Shown: positions 5,646 through 6,793 of the stretch, piece after piece
How positions within the stretch are numbered: position 1 is the stretch's first letter
Layout of the letters: the number at the start of each line of letters is the position of its first letter
NCBI GenBank assembly: GCA_003561325.1
Contig: PWWY01000223.1
Coordinates: 1-6,793 of the forward strand
Source: Syntrophomonadaceae bacterium
Lineage (GTDB): Bacteria; Bacillota; Dethiobacteria; DTU022; UBA8154
Direction of reading: 5' to 3'
Length of the DNA stretch: 6,793 nucleotides
Notes under the pieces: generated by a model
What the model was told of the DNA's origin: nothing
Seen by the model: only the letters and a program-made list of their open reading frames with translations
Databases searched by the model: none
Program-made: the position numbers and the translations under genes

Positions 5646-6793
5646 TTACTCAAAAATTTTTTCATCTTCCGCGGCGGCCTCGGCCGCATCCAGCTCGAAA
5701 TCGCGGCGGAAGGCCTTTTCCCTTTCCCGGCGCACCGCTTCTTCCCCGTACCATTCGTGGGCGACGATCATGGACATCACTTCGTTGGTGCCCGTCCAGA
5801 TGGAGGCCAGGCTTAAATCCCGCGCGTGTCGCTCAATGGGATACACGTTGGTGTACCCGATGCCGCCCATCACCTGCATGCAGTTGCGCACCGCCTCCTG
5901 GCAGGAGGGGGTGACGAATTTCTTGGTTTCGCTGATCATGCGGCGGATCCGCCGCTCGTCTTCTCCGGCATCTACGGCCCGGCTGGTGGTGTAGACCAGG
6001 GAACGGCTGGCATCTAAGAGCATGGCTGCATCCGCCACCTGGAAGCTGACTCCCTGGAAACGATTAATCACCTGGCCAAAGGCCTTGCGCTTAGTGGTGT
6101 AGCGGGTAGCCACCTCCAGGGCAGACCGGGCCGGGCCGATGGTCATGGCTGCTGTGCCCAGCCGTTCCGGGATCATCATGGTGTTGAACACGGCATAGGC
6201 GTTGTGCAGCCCCCCGACAATATTTTCCCTGGGGACCTTGACCTGATCAAAGCGAACACGACCGGCTCCGCCCCCCCGGCACCCCATGAGGCCGTAGAGG
6301 TATTCTACCTTCACATCGTCCGTGCGGTCGACGATAAAACAAGTGAGCGCCCGGTGGGGATGCGCCTGGGGATCCGGATCGGTGCGGGCGTAAACCAGGA
6401 AAAAATCGGCGCCCTCGGCACCCACAATGAAACGCTTCTGGCCATCGAGGACAAAATAGTCCCCCTTGTCTTCAGCCCGGGTCGCTGTCCCAAAAAAATC
6501 GGAACCTCCCCGGGGTTCCGTGAGGCACTCCGCGGCAAATTTTTTACCGGCCAAAAGAGGTTTGACGTATGCTTCTTTCTGGGCCTCTGTGCCATGCTGA
6601 ATAATGGCATCGCAAACCAGTTCGGCCCCGACGCCGAAAATGCAAGCAAAAATATAGCCCAGGGCCCCGACTTCTTCCATGACCAGGGAGGTGGCCACCC
6701 AATCCAGGTCCCGTCCTCCCCACTTTTTGGGGTAGCGGCAGCCCATGAGGTTGCGCCTGGCCGCCTCCTGTAAAAATTCTTTGGGAAACTGAA
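5646..6793 (-). CDS. Acyl-CoA dehydrogenase, 5' end outside window
   Basis: FAD-dependent dehydrogenase that would oxidise an acyl-CoA to the 2,3-enoyl-CoA and pass electrons to an electron-transfer flavoprotein. The frame runs to the right edge, showing FPKEFLQEAARRNL before the Met at 6746, so that Met is internal and perhaps 25-30 residues are missing. Numbered from that Met: AECLTEPRGGSDF (72-84), LMGCRGGGAGRVRFDQVKVP (153-172), RKAFGQVINRFQGV (220-233), QVMGGIGYTNVYPIERHARD (291-310) and IWTGTNEVM (316-324). The residue matching the catalytic Glu of medium-chain enzymes (IYEGT) is Thr318. Glu194 in PERLG lies where isovaleryl- and long-chain-type enzymes carry their base. After about residue 331 there is a highly charged extension of 35 residues absent from standard members. 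The substrate cannot be told. The protease gene begins 18 bases downstream with no terminator between them. Confidence 0.93.
   Translation of the reverse strand, partial: QFPKEFLQEAARRNLMGCRYPKKWGGRDLDWVATSLVMEEVGALGYIFACIFGVGAELVCDAIIQHGTEAQKEAYVKPLLAGKKFAAECLTEPRGGSDFFGTATRAEDKGDYFVLDGQKRFIVGAEGADFFLVYARTDPDPQAHPHRALTCFIVDRTDDVKVEYLYGLMGCRGGGAGRVRFDQVKVPRENIVGGLHNAYAVFNTMMIPERLGTAAMTIGPARSALEVATRYTTKRKAFGQVINRFQGVSFQVADAAMLLDASRSLVYTTSRAVDAGEDERRIRRMISETKKFVTPSCQEAVRNCMQVMGGIGYTNVYPIERHARDLSLASIWTGTNEVMSMIVAHEWYGEEAVRREREKAFRRDFELDAAEAAAEDEKIFE

Noticed and set aside
1..6793. CRISPR, insertion sequence, prophage, toxin-antitoxin or defence system
   Set aside because: No repeat-spacer array, transposase, integrase or small paired toxin gene is visible. 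The two tandem repeats have only two copies each in the window.

Overview
The window looks like an ordinary stretch of chromosome from an anaerobic, moderately GC-rich Gram-positive bacterium, most like the Clostridia (Peptococcaceae or Moorella-like lineages). Three things suggest this. There is an Asp23/Gls24-family envelope protein behind a textbook sigma-A promoter with strong GGAGG-type ribosome binding sites. There is a secreted subtilase carrying a C-terminal 'copper amine oxidase N-terminal-like' domain, an arrangement typical of Firmicutes. There is also a set of anaerobe-type redox proteins: a QueG-like two-cluster ferredoxin, a TM1586-type nitroreductase and an acyl-CoA dehydrogenase. 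The taxonomic call is an inference from protein families, not from a marker gene.

Layout from left to right. A single-domain response regulator (53-436, +) follows a perfect 13-bp tandem repeat at the window edge. It converges on a beta-carbonic anhydrase (452-1114, -). Upstream of the latter on the same strand are a QueG-like double 4Fe-4S protein (1321-2115, -) and, after a gene-free gap of about 320 bp, a nitroreductase-fold flavoprotein (2434-3360, -). A divergent control region (3361-3520) holds a 14-bp tandem duplication, a TTGAAC-17-TATAAT promoter and an inverted repeat that brackets the -10 box. That promoter drives the Asp23/Gls24-family gene (3521-3892, +), whose last 11 bases overlap the end of a convergent subtilisin-like protease gene (3882-5627, -). 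Just upstream of the protease on the same strand is an acyl-CoA dehydrogenase (5646 to the right edge, -) whose 5' end lies outside the window.

How the genes relate. The nitroreductase and the Fe-S protein could form a flavin/ferredoxin redox pair. The Asp23-family protein and the exported protease both act at the envelope. Neither link is proven by the sequence, and the protease/dehydrogenase neighbourhood looks incidental. No mobile element, CRISPR array, tRNA, rRNA or recognisable riboswitch was seen, and I do not see a new multigene system. The points most worth a second look are the loss of the QueG catalytic Asp motif in the Fe-S protein, the shifted catalytic base and charged tail of the dehydrogenase, the Pro-to-Leu change in the subtilase serine motif, and the repeat structures in the divergent promoter region.
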